Origin: Prevotellaceae bacterium
GTDB lineage: Bacteria > Bacteroidota > Bacteroidia > Bacteroidales > Paludibacteraceae
Assembly: GCA_031271815.1 (NCBI GenBank)
Contig: JAISVA010000017.1
Location: forward strand, 40,466-104,465
Reading direction: 5' to 3'
DNA length: 64,000 bases
The translations under genes and the position numbers were made by a program. Positions 36,977 through 45,075 of the stretch are shown here, in pieces. The first letter of the stretch is position 1; each line of letters opens with the position of its first letter. The notes beneath the pieces are model-generated. The model did not search any database. It was given only the letters and a program-made list of their open reading frames with translations, and was not told the DNA's origin.

Positions 36977-38848
36977 ATGGAAGAGTTAGAATTGGAAATC
37001 ACACCACAGGAAGATAATTACGGAGATGAAAACATTGTACATATAGAGGGGCTGGCGCACGTCCGCTTGCGTCCCGGTATGTACATCGGTAAGTTGGGCG
37101 ACGGCTCGCACGCCGACGATGGCATATACGTGCTGCTGAAAGAGGTGCTGGACAACAGCATCGACGAATTTCGCATGGGAAAAGGAAAACAGATTGAACT
37201 TTCCCTTTCCAACGGAGCATTTACCATTCGCGACTACGGACGCGGGATTCCGCTCGGGAAAATGGTAGAGGCGATCTCGATTATGAATACCGGCGGGAAA
37301 TACGATTCCAAAGCATTTAAAAAGTCGGTCGGCCTCAACGGAGTAGGTACAAAAGCGGTTAATGCGCTGTCCGAACAGTTTAAAGTTCAAAGTTTCCGGG
37401 ATGGCGAAACGCGCATTGCCGAATTCAGTAAGGGCGAAATCACAAGCGACACCGGCATTATCCCAGGCGAAGGAGCAAACGGAACGATGGTTTACTTTAA
37501 GCCGGACGATACGCTTTTCCAAAATTATAACTACCGCGAAGAGTTTGTCGAGGACATGCTTCGAAACTACACCTACCTGAATACGGGACTGACGATCGTT
37601 TTTAACGGACGAAAATTCATTTCAAAAAACGGTCTTTCGGATTTGCTGAATGAAAAAATGACAGCAGAATCCATCTATCCGATTATCCATTTAAAGGGAG
37701 AAGATATCGAAGTTGCTTTCACTCACTGCGAACAGTACGGCGAGGAATATTATTCTTTCGTCAACGGACAGCACACTACGCAGGGAGGTACGCATCAGGC
37801 AGCTTACCGTGAGGCAATCGGACGTACCATTAAGGAGTTTTACAACAAAAATATGGAGCTGGTCGACATTCGCGCGGGTATTGTTGCCGCCATTGCGATT
37901 AACGTAGAAGAACCGGTTTTTGAAAGTCAGACGAAAACCAAACTCGGATCGCGCGATATGGATCCGAAAAGCGGATTGTCGGTCAATAAATTTGTCAACG
38001 ATTTTGTCAAAAAAGAACTGGATAATTACCTGCATAAAAATCCGAATACGTCCGACGCACTGCTTAAAAAAATCCAGGACGCCGAAAAAGAGCGCAAAGC
38101 CATCGCCGGCGTAACCAAAACAGCCCGAGAACGCGCCAAAAAGGCAAACCTGCACAACAAAAACCTGCGCGATTGCCGCATTCACTACAACGATCCGAAG
38201 GGCGACAAACAGGAAGATTCAAGCATTTTTATCACGGAAGGAGATTCGGCAAGCGGATCGATTACCAAAAGCCGCGATGTAAACGTGCAAGCCGTTTTCA
38301 GTTTGCGCGGAAAGCCGTTGAACTGTTTCGGACTGACGCGTAAAGTGGTGTATGAGAACCTCGAATTCAACCTCCTGCAAGCAGCGCTCAACCTTGAAGA
38401 GGGAATAGAAGGCTTGCGCTACAATAAAGTCATCATCGCCACCGATGCAGATGTGGACGGGATGCACATTCGTTTGCTGCTGCTTACTTTTTTCCTGCAA
38501 TTTTTTCCCGATCTGGTCAAAAAAGGGCACGTATATATTTTGCAAACGCCATTATTCCGCGTACGCGATAAAAAGCAGACTTTTTACTGCTACACGGACG
38601 AAGAACGCCTGAACGCCATCAATAAACTCGGAGCAAAAGCCGAAATTACCCGGTTTAAGGGATTGGGTGAAATTTCGCCCGACGAGTTTAAGCATTTCAT
38701 CGGAAAAGACATCCGCTTAGACCAGGTTTCTTTGCGAAAAGAAGATGCCGTAGGTGGATTACTTGATTTTTATATGGGAAAAAATACACCTGAAAGACAG
38801 TTGTTTATTATTGATAATCTGGTGGTTGAGGAAGATTTGGAAGAGTAA
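36977..38848 (+). CDS. parE: DNA topoisomerase IV subunit B (ParE)
   Basis: 623 residues. GHKL ATPase: [38 protein letters not shown], then the QTKTKLGS transducer Lys segment, [14 protein letters not shown] (about 427) and DADVDGMHI, ending in a short C-terminal [17 protein letters not shown]. The short form without the extra insert and the [11 protein letters not shown] segment fit ParE rather than GyrB. With ParC, not present here, it decatenates daughter chromosomes. Assignment ParE versus GyrB is likely but made by eye. Confidence 0.88.
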   Translation: MEELELEITPQEDNYGDENIVHIEGLAHVRLRPGMYIGKLGDGSHADDGIYVLLKEVLDNSIDEFRMGKGKQIELSLSNGAFTIRDYGRGIPLGKMVEAISIMNTGGKYDSKAFKKSVGLNGVGTKAVNALSEQFKVQSFRDGETRIAEFSKGEITSDTGIIPGEGANGTMVYFKPDDTLFQNYNYREEFVEDMLRNYTYLNTGLTIVFNGRKFISKNGLSDLLNEKMTAESIYPIIHLKGEDIEVAFTHCEQYGEEYYSFVNGQHTTQGGTHQAAYREAIGRTIKEFYNKNMELVDIRAGIVAAIAINVEEPVFESQTKTKLGSRDMDPKSGLSVNKFVNDFVKKELDNYLHKNPNTSDALLKKIQDAEKERKAIAGVTKTARERAKKANLHNKNLRDCRIHYNDPKGDKQEDSSIFITEGDSASGSITKSRDVNVQAVFSLRGKPLNCFGLTRKVVYENLEFNLLQAALNLEEGIEGLRYNKVIIATDADVDGMHIRLLLLTFFLQFFPDLVKKGHVYILQTPLFRVRDKKQTFYCYTDEERLNAINKLGAKAEITRFKGLGEISPDEFKHFIGKDIRLDQVSLRKEDAVGGLLDFYMGKNTPERQLFIIDNLVVEEDLEE

Positions 38849-39057
38849 TTACCTGTCAAAATCTTCCCTTTTCAACCTTTACGGGTTGTGAGACGGAGAC
38901 TCGCGATGCCACCAATCGTTTCGCTTCATTGGCGGTTATTTATATTCAATCCTGAGGATTGAAAGTAGTGGTAAGATTGCGGATAACCATAATATTTTTA
39001 CATAATTTTGCCTGAAACAATAAATCTTTGTACATTTGAATCCTAACTTTATATAAA
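38849..39057. repeat. Intergenic with dispersed-type inverted words
   Basis: Contains TTCAACCTTTACGGGTTGTG and ATTCAATCCTGAGGATTGAA, two short hairpins with words seen in intergenic repeats of other Bacteroidota. A TAATTTTG (39003-39010) may be the -7 box of the following regulator gene. Confidence 0.4.
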
Positions 39058-39495
39058 ATGGAAACAATAGAAAAAGAAGAAAAGAATACGCACCACGGGC
39101 ATGCCATTAAACGTTTCCGCCACAATTTGGGAATTAAACAGGAAGCGCTGGCAGCCGATATGGGAATAAGTCAGGCTCTTGTGTCGTTTTACGAACAAAA
39201 AAGAGAGATTGAAGAAGACATGCTCGGGAAGTTTGCTAAGGCATTAGGCGTTTCTCCACAGTTAATTGCGGATTTAAAAGAAGATCCGGTAACGGTGATT
39301 GTGGAAAATAATAATGTATATGAAAACAATAAAGATACGGCTATTGCAACAATAGGATATGTAGCCGGGAATACCGGAGATAATATCATAAATAACAATC
39401 CCTTAGAAAAAATCACGGAAATTTTTGAAAAGCTACTTGAAAATGAACAGGAGAAAGTTGCTTTGCTGGAAAAGCTGTTGAAGGAAAAGAAATAG
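39058..39495 (+). CDS. XRE-family helix-turn-helix regulator (paralogue 1)
   Basis: 145 residues. N-terminal HTH (AIKRFRHNLGIKQEALAADMGI, then SQALVSFYEQKREIEEDMLGKFAKAL), a Asn-rich linker, and a C-terminal coiled-coil-like helix (EKITEIFEKLLENEQEKVALLEKLL). It is a paralogue of the gene at 44559-44993, which shares the HTH pattern, linker and helix. Such proteins repress or activate a nearby promoter as dimers. The pair brackets the accessory region, suggesting a role in its control or a duplication with it; this is inference. Confidence 0.85.
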   Translation: METIEKEEKNTHHGHAIKRFRHNLGIKQEALAADMGISQALVSFYEQKREIEEDMLGKFAKALGVSPQLIADLKEDPVTVIVENNNVYENNKDTAIATIGYVAGNTGDNIINNNPLEKITEIFEKLLENEQEKVALLEKLLKEKK

Positions 39496-39599
39496 GATTT
39501 ATTTTTAAAAGTTGTTTGAATTATTATTTTTTACAAAAAAAGTGATTGGCTGAAAAAATCCCGTTAAGTGTTATCTCCCGGAAAAGAACGCAACAATAC

Positions 39600-39690
39600 C
39601 TGAGTTGTCTTAAAAGAACACAAATGAAGCAAAATACGCGAATTTTCACAAATAAAAATGTAAATGAAATTTATGCATGTTGATTCGGTA
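39600..39690. repeat. Half copy (copy H) of the long hairpin family
   Basis: GAGTTGTCTTAAAAGAACAC and AAATGAAGCAAAATACGCGA match the left arm of the copy at 45326-45464, and GAAATTTATGC matches its centre, but the right arm is missing. The half copy ends where the YhcG/DUF1016 remnant begins, so the right part was probably lost in the event that joined them. Confidence 0.6.
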
Positions 39691-39866
39691 TTATTTTGTG
39701 CAAGAAGAAAAATAAAATTGAGGTGGAATATGCTTTGCGTGATATTCATAAGCCAATGGGCATAAGTGAATATATATTGACAAGTGCCATTCCCGACAAC
39801 ATTAAACCGCAATTACCTTCTGTTGAGGAACTTGAAAGAGAATTAGAAAAACAACAAACGGAATAA
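39684..39866 (+). pseudogene. C-terminal remnant of a YhcG/DUF1016 PDDEXK nuclease
   Basis: An open frame without a good start reads FGIILCKKKNKIEVEYALRD, then IHKPMGISEYILTSAIPDNIK and a LPSVEELERELEK end before TAA at 39864-39866. This is the C-terminal end of DUF1016 proteins: ILCxxKxKxxxEYAL, KPxGxSEY and the LPSxEExExEL tail. The N-terminal HTH and most of the nuclease domain are absent. A partial hairpin repeat lies immediately upstream. Confidence 0.7.
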
Positions 39867-39882
39867 TGGAAAAATGAGCTGC

Positions 39883-40012
39883 GTATAACGGGCGATTTTA
39901 TGAAATAGCGGCAGTAGCACCGCAAAAACGGCAGTGCGAATTTGGAGGTTTTGCTCCCGCACGAGCCTCAGTGGAAGCAACAATGTGAAAGCGACAGTGC
40001 AAGCGGACAGTG
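39883..40012 (+). repeat. attC-like imperfect hairpin element 1
   Basis: Starts CGTATAACGGGCGATTTTAT and contains GTAGCACCGCAAAAACGGCA, almost identical to the inside of element 2. Its right border is less clear than in the other two; GCGGACAGTGAAATTAAA precedes the next gene. It is GC-rich compared with the AT-rich genes on each side. Confidence 0.45.
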
Positions 40013-40074
40013 AAATTAAAAACAGAAAATTAAACAAATATAAATCATTCGAGAGAACATAAAAAAGGAAAAAT

Positions 40075-40629
40075 ATGACAGACAAGAACAAAGAAAATTT
40101 CAAATTTGTGTGGCGAATTACTGCTGCACATACGATTGCTTATTTCTGTGCAGGGATTTTTGCGTTATACGTTATTGATTACGAAACTTGGTTTTCAAAC
40201 GGTGCAATTTCGTCGTTTATGTTGCCGACAGATACGCCAATTGTTGCGCTTGGACCTGCGTTGCAAATTATTCGTGGACTTATTATGGCATTGGTGTTAT
40301 TGCCTTTGCGAAAAGCATTTACGAACGAAAAAAGTGGTTTTATAAAGTTGGGGTTTTTAGTTTTAGGACTTTCATTATTTTCTACTTTTGCCGCCGCTAT
40401 GGGTTCGCTCGACGGATTTATCTACACAAATGTTCCAATTATTGAGCAGATAATGGGTTATCCCGAAGCATTTTTATGGACAGTGTTGTTTGTCGGAATT
40501 TTGTGGGCGTTTTACAAATTTGAGAAGAAAGTAATCAACATAACAGCCATTGTTCTGGTGGTGTTGGTTGTTTTAATGAGTACAATGGGATATTTAGCGG
40601 CGACAGGAATTATTAACACACCAAGTTAG
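40075..40629 (+). CDS. Cassette ORF: four- to five-helix membrane protein of unknown function
   Basis: 184 residues with a good ribosome site (AAAAAAGGAAAAAT). Hydrophobic helices fall near 13-33, 56-78 (ALGPALQIIRGLIMALVLLPL), 92-112, 130-150 and 157-178. The PTDTPIVALGPALQIIRG segment resembles uncharacterised Bacteroidetes membrane proteins. No charged catalytic motif is apparent. It lies between attC-like elements 1 and 2 on the same strand as the other cassette ORFs. Confidence 0.65.
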   Translation: MTDKNKENFKFVWRITAAHTIAYFCAGIFALYVIDYETWFSNGAISSFMLPTDTPIVALGPALQIIRGLIMALVLLPLRKAFTNEKSGFIKLGFLVLGLSLFSTFAAAMGSLDGFIYTNVPIIEQIMGYPEAFLWTVLFVGILWAFYKFEKKVINITAIVLVVLVVLMSTMGYLAATGIINTPS

Positions 40630-40648
40630 AGATAAAAATGTACTGCTG

Positions 40649-40774
40649 CTAACGAGCGGTTTCACGCAATGGCGGGTGTAGCACCGCACAAACGGCAGTG
40701 CGGACTTGCAAGTTTCGTTCTTGCCCGAACCTTTGTGTCCCCCCGTCTGCGTGAAGTCGTCACCACGTTGTCGG
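40649..40774 (+). repeat. attC-like imperfect hairpin element 2
   Basis: Left end CTGCTAACGAGCGG; arm CGGTTTCACGCAATGGCGGG (40657-40676) pairs imperfectly with CCCCCCGTCTGCGTGAAG (40739-40756); inner stem CCGCAC/GTGCGG around AAACGGCA (40684-40703); right end GTTGTCGG (40767-40774). The bulged long stem plus terminal AAC/GTT is the layout of integron attC sites, though terminal consensus bases are not canonical. Confidence 0.55.
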
Positions 40775-40844
40775 TAATGCCGGGCACATCAGCGCGTTCT
40801 TCATGAGCCCCTGCGGACACCTTTGAGCTATCGGACAGAAATAA

Positions 40845-41732
40845 ATGATAAACAACAAAATCAAAATGGACAAAACAATATCAATTCTAAAAAACATAAA
40901 TTTTTGGGGATTACTAATCTGCAATTTAGCAATAGGTTATGAAATTTCAAAAATTGTGATTAAAACTCTTATTCATAATAAAATAGAAAATAATCCAGAA
41001 ATAATTGTAATTTTTTGTTCCTTTTTTGTCATACTGATACATTTTATTTTGTTTAATAAAATCAATTTGGAAGGAAAACCAATTTGGAAATTATTATTCT
41101 ATTCGTTTATAATTTATGTTTCAGTTGCTTTTCCCTCATATCTTGTTTTTTGGACTTCTTACGTTCCATATAAAGGTGTTTTTAATTTGTTTGCAGGCAT
41201 AATGGTCGGTGTTCTTTGGGCGATGTTTCCTTATTATTTACTCTTTATGAGCGTAAATTTTCTGTGGCTATTAAGAGAAAAAAATAAAAACCAAACAACA
41301 TCAATTTTGAACAACATCAATTTTGGCTTAATGATGATTTGCAACTTGGTATTATTTTATGCGTTTCGAGAAAATGGCCTGTTTGTATTTAATAGTCAAT
41401 TTACGATTTTTAGTATTTTAGCAATAGCCGTTTATTGGTTTTTGTTTAAAAAAATGATTTTTTTACAAACAACTTGGAAATTGGTGTTTTATTCTGTACT
41501 TATTCCTATTTTTCTTATTTCGTTAACTTGGTATATTCGGCTACTTATTATTTTTAATTCAGACCCCGAATTTCCTTTTCCATCTTTCATTGCGAGTGTA
41601 TTTGGAAGTATAAAAAGAGGATATTTATTTATTTTATTTTCCTCAATAGTAACTTTTTGTGGATTTTTTAAAGAAAAATATGATGAGAATAAATCTGATA
41701 GACAAGTTGATACAAATTATAATAAAGCCTGA
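40845..41732 (+). CDS. Cassette ORF: polytopic membrane protein with internal duplication
   Basis: 295 residues with about eight hydrophobic helices. The two halves repeat: SILKNINFWGLLICNLAIGY in the first and SILNNINFGLMMICNLVLFY in the second, each followed by four helices, so it arose by duplication of a four-helix unit. Coding DNA is markedly AT-rich with many A-ending codons, unlike the surrounding chromosome, which suggests transfer. A second start at 40866 (MDKTISILK) is possible. Function unknown; it sits between attC-like elements 2 and 3. Confidence 0.65.
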   Translation: MINNKIKMDKTISILKNINFWGLLICNLAIGYEISKIVIKTLIHNKIENNPEIIVIFCSFFVILIHFILFNKINLEGKPIWKLLFYSFIIYVSVAFPSYLVFWTSYVPYKGVFNLFAGIMVGVLWAMFPYYLLFMSVNFLWLLREKNKNQTTSILNNINFGLMMICNLVLFYAFRENGLFVFNSQFTIFSILAIAVYWFLFKKMIFLQTTWKLVFYSVLIPIFLISLTWYIRLLIIFNSDPEFPFPSFIASVFGSIKRGYLFILFSSIVTFCGFFKEKYDENKSDRQVDTNYNKA

Positions 41733-41751
41733 TGTGTCAATGCACTACCTA

Positions 41752-41878
41752 CAACGTGCGGTTTGCCGCAAGTGGCGGTGTGGCTCGCGGACACTTTCGG
41801 CGGACTTTGGAGGCTCGGCACACCGTGCGAGCCTCTGTGAGCCTCCACCTGACGGCAAGCCGATATCTTGTTGTCGGC
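41752..41878 (+). repeat. attC-like imperfect hairpin element 3
   Basis: Left end CCTACAACGTGCGG; arm CGGTTTGCCGCAAGTGG (41759-41775) pairs with CCACCTGACGGCAAGCCG (41845-41862); inner stem GAGGCTCG/CGAGCCTC (41810-41817 with 41828-41835); right end TTGTTGTCGG. The end words are near inverted repeats: CCTACAAC on the left against CCGACAAC as the complement of the right. Confidence 0.6.
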
Positions 41879-41971
41879 AACCAATGAAGCAGAAACGCAA
41901 ACATCAAGTATGAGGGAAAGTCGGACATTGCTGACAATTTTTTGTGTTCGGACAACAAATAAGAGAACAAT

Positions 41972-42184
41972 ATGAAAAAAAAGGAAAAAAGGAAATTATC
42001 ACAGCATATGCCATTGTCGAATAAGAATAAAAATAATGAACGGAAAATAATATTTCAAAATTATTTACTTCAAGTTATTGTTATTTTGGGGGCATTGATA
42101 GCTTTGTTGTCAGCTTTTATGAATCCTATTGGGTATGATTTCGCAAAAGGTTGGGGATTTTATGAGTGGCTTTTACAAAAATAA
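41972..42184 (+). CDS. Cassette ORF: small single-helix membrane protein
   Basis: 70 residues: a basic N-terminal third (MKKKEKRKLSQH...), one membrane helix (about 30-48, LLQVIVILGALIALLSAFM), and a short tail GYDFAKGWGFYEWLLQK. No domain is recognisable. It follows attC-like element 3 and is preceded by CGGACAACAAATAAGAGAAC, similar in wording to the leader of the 295-residue cassette ORF. Confidence 0.5.
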   Translation: MKKKEKRKLSQHMPLSNKNKNNERKIIFQNYLLQVIVILGALIALLSAFMNPIGYDFAKGWGFYEWLLQK

Positions 42185-42204
42185 ATAAAATGAGAAAGAA
42201 ACAA

Positions 42205-42230
42205 GACACTGTCTAAAATTTTGTGTAAAC
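42205..42230. mobile_element. Possible insertion-sequence terminal scar
   Basis: GACACTGTCTAAAATTTTGTGTAAAC looks like the terminal repeat of IS256-type elements of Bacteroidota (my recollection of the consensus, not checked). No transposase or second end is present nearby, so only a scar is proposed. Confidence 0.3.
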
Positions 42231-42266
42231 GTCAAAAACTACTTCTTGCTCATCCCAGCAACTTTA

Positions 42267-42494
42267 TTATTCCAATCTTACACGGCTTTGTTTTAAAGTT
42301 TCTACCAATTTTTCTGTTGTTATGTCTGTGTTTATACCCGATACATCAAAAGGAGATTGGTTCATGTTTTCTTTCACGGGAATAATTTTAAATCGTTGAC
42401 CGTTTCGCTTCCTGACAATTACGCCTTGAGAGAGTGTGGTATTTAATACTGCCGAAAGGTCTTGTTGAGCTTCTAAATAATTATAAATTCTCAT
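42267..42494 (-). CDS. Phd/YefM-type antitoxin
   Basis: 75 residues: MRIYNYLEAQQDLSAVLNTTL is the usual prevent-host-death N-terminus that binds DNA, followed by GVIVRKRNGQRFKIIPVKEN and a Ser-Pro-Phe-Asp-Val-containing C-terminal segment that would wrap the toxin. Its ATG overlaps the stop of a broken PIN-domain toxin (ATGA at 42491-42494). The order toxin then antitoxin is the reverse of most vapBC pairs. With the toxin broken it may be an orphan antitoxin. Confidence 0.75.
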   Translation of the reverse strand: MRIYNYLEAQQDLSAVLNTTLSQGVIVRKRNGQRFKIIPVKENMNQSPFDVSGINTDITTEKLVETLKQSRVRLE

Positions 42495-42715
42495 GATTCT
42501 ACCTTCATTAATTTTATTTTTAATGTTTTTGCAATGTCTTTCATTTGACCATCAAGTGTCTATAACGGAATTTTCAACTGGCTTGCAAATTCCAAATAAT
42601 AAGCGTCAAACGCATAAATATTGAATATACAAGCTATGTCAAGCGCTTTGGCTATATTGACAGGCTCTAAATGCAAAGGTATCATATTGAGGATAAACCG
42701 GCAAATTTCATCATT
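42491..42715 (-). pseudogene. Broken PIN-domain (VapC-like) toxin remnant
   Basis: Minus-strand frame reads NDEICRFILNMIPLHLEPV, NIAKALDIACIFNIYAFDAY and YLEFASQLKIPL, then an in-frame TAG (42560-42562), then TLDGQMKDIAKTLKIKLM. The YAFDAYYLEFA plus TLDGQM pattern is the C-terminal half of PIN toxins (Asp in FDAYYLEFA and in TLD). The N-terminal half and its acidic residue are missing: the frame meets a stop at 42716-42718 and the YkgJ gene lies just upstream. The toxin is thus inactive by truncation and a premature stop. Confidence 0.7.
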
Positions 42716-43208
42716 TCAATTCCTTTTGTAAATTTTTCAATACCGAGTAGGCTACCGGACAAGTATAAGCATTTTTGACGGTCAGCCCGTAAATTTGATA
42801 AAACCGCCGCCGGTCGGTGTGCGGATATTCGCGGCAGGCTTTCGGCCGGTTTTCATAGATCGAGCAATAATTATCATTCATCAGGAAAGGACAGGGCATG
42901 GATTGAAATACATAGTCGTTGTCTTCGTCCATACGCAGGTAATTTTCGATGACTTTCGACGGTCTAATGCGCAAGGCTTTGGCGATTTGGTCTATGTCCC
43001 TGTCGGTAATGCGCGGACCAAGCGTGCGGCAGCAGTTGGCGCATTGCAGGCAATCGGTCTCCTTGAAGGCTTGTTTGTGCAGATAAAACACCAATTCATC
43101 GGCATTTTCGATCTTTTTTTTATTTTTCCTGAAAAACTGTCTGAATGCCGGTTCCGATTTTTTCGCCAGTGTCGGGAGGTTCGTTAGAGATAAATCCTTG
43201 CCAGCCAT
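42711..43208 (-). CDS. YkgJ-family cysteine cluster protein
   Basis: 165 residues. CLQCANCCRTLG early in the middle, then CPFLMNDNYCSIYENRPKAC and a final Cys in TCPVAY. These Cys groups bind zinc or an iron-sulfur cluster in the UPF0153/YkgJ family; function unknown. It overlaps the start side of the MetH-activation-domain gene upstream by 25 bases and the end of the broken toxin by a few bases, so the toxin lost its 5' part right here. Confidence 0.85.
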   Translation of the reverse strand: MAGKDLSLTNLPTLAKKSEPAFRQFFRKNKKKIENADELVFYLHKQAFKETDCLQCANCCRTLGPRITDRDIDQIAKALRIRPSKVIENYLRMDEDNDYVFQSMPCPFLMNDNYCSIYENRPKACREYPHTDRRRFYQIYGLTVKNAYTCPVAYSVLKNLQKELK

Positions 43209-44137
43209 TTTTTCAGTTTTTCGGGATCACATTTTTTTCTTCCTGCATAATCATTCAGCTGGTCTTCACCTATTTTTCCAATCATAAAATAGAAAGCCGA
43301 CGGATGCGAAAAGTAAAAACCGCAAACGGACGAATTGGGAAGCATCACCCCGCTTTCGGTCAGCGTGATGCCGATTTCATCGAGATGCAGCAGCTTATTC
43401 AGATCAAAAATAACGGATTGATCGGGCAAACAGGGGTAACCTACTGCCGGACGAATGCCCTGGTAGGGAATCTTCCGCAACTCTTCGACCGTGAAGTTTT
43501 CTCCGGGCGCGTATCCCCAGTAATGTTTCCGTACCTGTTCATGCAGCCATTCGGAAGTTGCCTCTGCCAGACGGTCGGCAAGACTTTTAACCAAAAGCGC
43601 ATTATAATCGTCGCCCTGCGATTGAAACTGTGTGGAAATCTCTTCCGCTCCCTGCACGGTAACGGCAAATATACCGATGAAATCGGACAAATCAGATACA
43701 AAATCGGACAAAGAGTAACAGAAACCGGATGTTACATTCGGCTTCTGCTGCCGTAACATCGGGATGTAAAGCGGCGTTTCCTGTGTTTTATTCGGAAGAA
43801 ACAGGATTCCTTCATTTTCGGATGTCGCCTCCGAGAAGTAGAGCATTGCCTTTGCCCGTAATTTTTTGCCTGCGACCAGCTCGTTGAGCATTGCCCGGGC
43901 ATCCCGGAAAAGATTGAATGCTTCCTGCGCTTTTTCCCGTTCGCTCTCCGGAAACTGCAATAGCCATGGCTGGCAGGAAACGGAATCGCTAAGCGCTTCT
44001 ATGCCCGGATATTTTCCCGCGATTTTCCATGTATGGAAAAAGAAAGTCCAGTCGATGTATTTTATTATCGGATTTAAATCTATGGGATCCAATATTTTGC
44101 GACCCAAGAAGGATGGTTTGGCGGGTTTATAATTCAT
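43184..44137 (-). CDS. Stand-alone methionine synthase activation (AdoMet-binding) domain protein
   Basis: 317 residues matching the C-terminal reactivation domain of cobalamin-dependent methionine synthase: IDWTFFFHTW near the N-terminus, LADRLAEATSEWLHEQVRKHYWGYA, the AdoMet-binding YQGIRPAVGYPCLPDQS, and GITLTESGVMLPNSSVCGFYFSHPSA. In whole MetH this domain binds AdoMet and re-methylates oxidised cobalamin. Here the homocysteine, folate and B12 domains are missing from this gene, and none is in the window, so the rest is presumably encoded elsewhere as a split enzyme. It is in one operon with the YkgJ gene (25-base overlap). Confidence 0.88.
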   Translation of the reverse strand: MNYKPAKPSFLGRKILDPIDLNPIIKYIDWTFFFHTWKIAGKYPGIEALSDSVSCQPWLLQFPESEREKAQEAFNLFRDARAMLNELVAGKKLRAKAMLYFSEATSENEGILFLPNKTQETPLYIPMLRQQKPNVTSGFCYSLSDFVSDLSDFIGIFAVTVQGAEEISTQFQSQGDDYNALLVKSLADRLAEATSEWLHEQVRKHYWGYAPGENFTVEELRKIPYQGIRPAVGYPCLPDQSVIFDLNKLLHLDEIGITLTESGVMLPNSSVCGFYFSHPSAFYFMIGKIGEDQLNDYAGRKKCDPEKLKKWLARIYL

Positions 44138-44174
44138 TTTCTGAAATCTTCGTGATCATTTGTCAATGCCGCAG

Positions 44175-44334
44175 GAAACTGTCTAAAAAGCTTTTTTGAA
44201 CGCGGATGACATGAATAACACGGATGAACGCTGATTTTTATATCGCTGATAATTAGCAATTATTAAATCTCCATTCATTTGTTATCAGTAGAAATCAGGG
44301 TCATCTGCGTTATCTGCGTTCTTTTAAGACATCC
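44175..44334. repeat. Long hairpin repeat, copy E
   Basis: Ends GAAACTGTCTAAAAAG and TTCTTTTAAGACATCC; centre TTTATATCGCTGATAATTAG in the same orientation as copy A. It separates the MetH-domain gene start from the end of the second XRE gene. Confidence 0.85.
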
Positions 44335-44558
44335 ACGTCTCGCGATGTCGTATTAAAATAAAGCTTCCGGCCTGCATTTTCATATTTTCTACTTTTCTAA
44401 ATTTTATCACTATTTTTCTCATTGCTAAAAATTTGCTTTTAACTGCGACATAGCGTGACGTCATAGCCAAATGGCTTGCACTGCAAGATTTGTAGTCTAT
44501 AACAAACTGAGGGAATGTTGAAAACAATATGAACTTTTGGAATGCAACACTTTATTTT
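44335..44558. other. Intergenic downstream of the second XRE gene, no gene recognised
   Basis: AT-rich with a short GCGACATAGCGTGACGTCATAG word. No open frame, tRNA or strong terminator stands out. Confidence 0.4.
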
Positions 44559-44993
44559 TCACTTCCTTTCCTTTACAATCTCCTGCAACAACTCAATCAC
44601 GCTGTCCTTTTCTTTCAGCATCCGTTCGTATAAAGCGTTCTTTTCGTTACAAAGCTCCATAATTTTATCAACAGGATTAAAAGTTGGTTGATAATTTTCA
44701 GTACCGTTTTTACCATTTGCAACTGCATTATCTTTAAAGTCGGAATAGGTATTTGTAATAATATTTATTGCACGGCTTTCGTCTAAATCGGTAATCGCTT
44801 CTACGGTAATGCCTAACGCTTTTGCAAATTTTTCTAAAAGTTCTTCTTCAATCTTATCTTTTTTCTCATAATACGAAAGGGTGGCTTGCGACATTCCTAC
44901 TTGCCCGGCAAGAATTTCCTGTTTTATATTTTTCCATTCTCTCCAACGCTTTATATTGGCTCCGTGATTACTCTTTTTAGCTGTTGCTTCCAT
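44559..44993 (-). CDS. XRE-family helix-turn-helix regulator (paralogue 2)
   Basis: 144 residues. N-terminal HTH (IKRWREWKNIKQEILAGQVGMSQATLSYYEKKDKIEEELLEKFAKAL), an Asn-rich linker (INIITNTYSDFKDNAVANGK), and a C-terminal coiled-coil-like helix (ERMLKEKDSVIELLQEIVK). It is the paralogue of the gene at 39058 and points toward it. A 17-base perfect palindrome and a half-similar site upstream could be its operator, so autoregulation is likely. Confidence 0.85.
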   Translation of the reverse strand: MEATAKKSNHGANIKRWREWKNIKQEILAGQVGMSQATLSYYEKKDKIEEELLEKFAKALGITVEAITDLDESRAINIITNTYSDFKDNAVANGKNGTENYQPTFNPVDKIMELCNEKNALYERMLKEKDSVIELLQEIVKERK

Positions 44994-45075
44994 AGATTTT
45001 TAATTCTTTTATTTTTGTGTTTCCGGCAAAAGTACAAATTATTTGGGTTTTATTTTGAAATTACTTTAAAAAAAC

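Noticed and set aside
37691..38185. Antisense frame in parE
   Set aside because: Shadow of the topoisomerase gene, hydrophobic only through reverse-complement codons.
39883..40012. Element 1 as a full attC site
   Set aside because: Left part and inner block match element 2, but the right end could not be placed, so it is kept only as attC-like.
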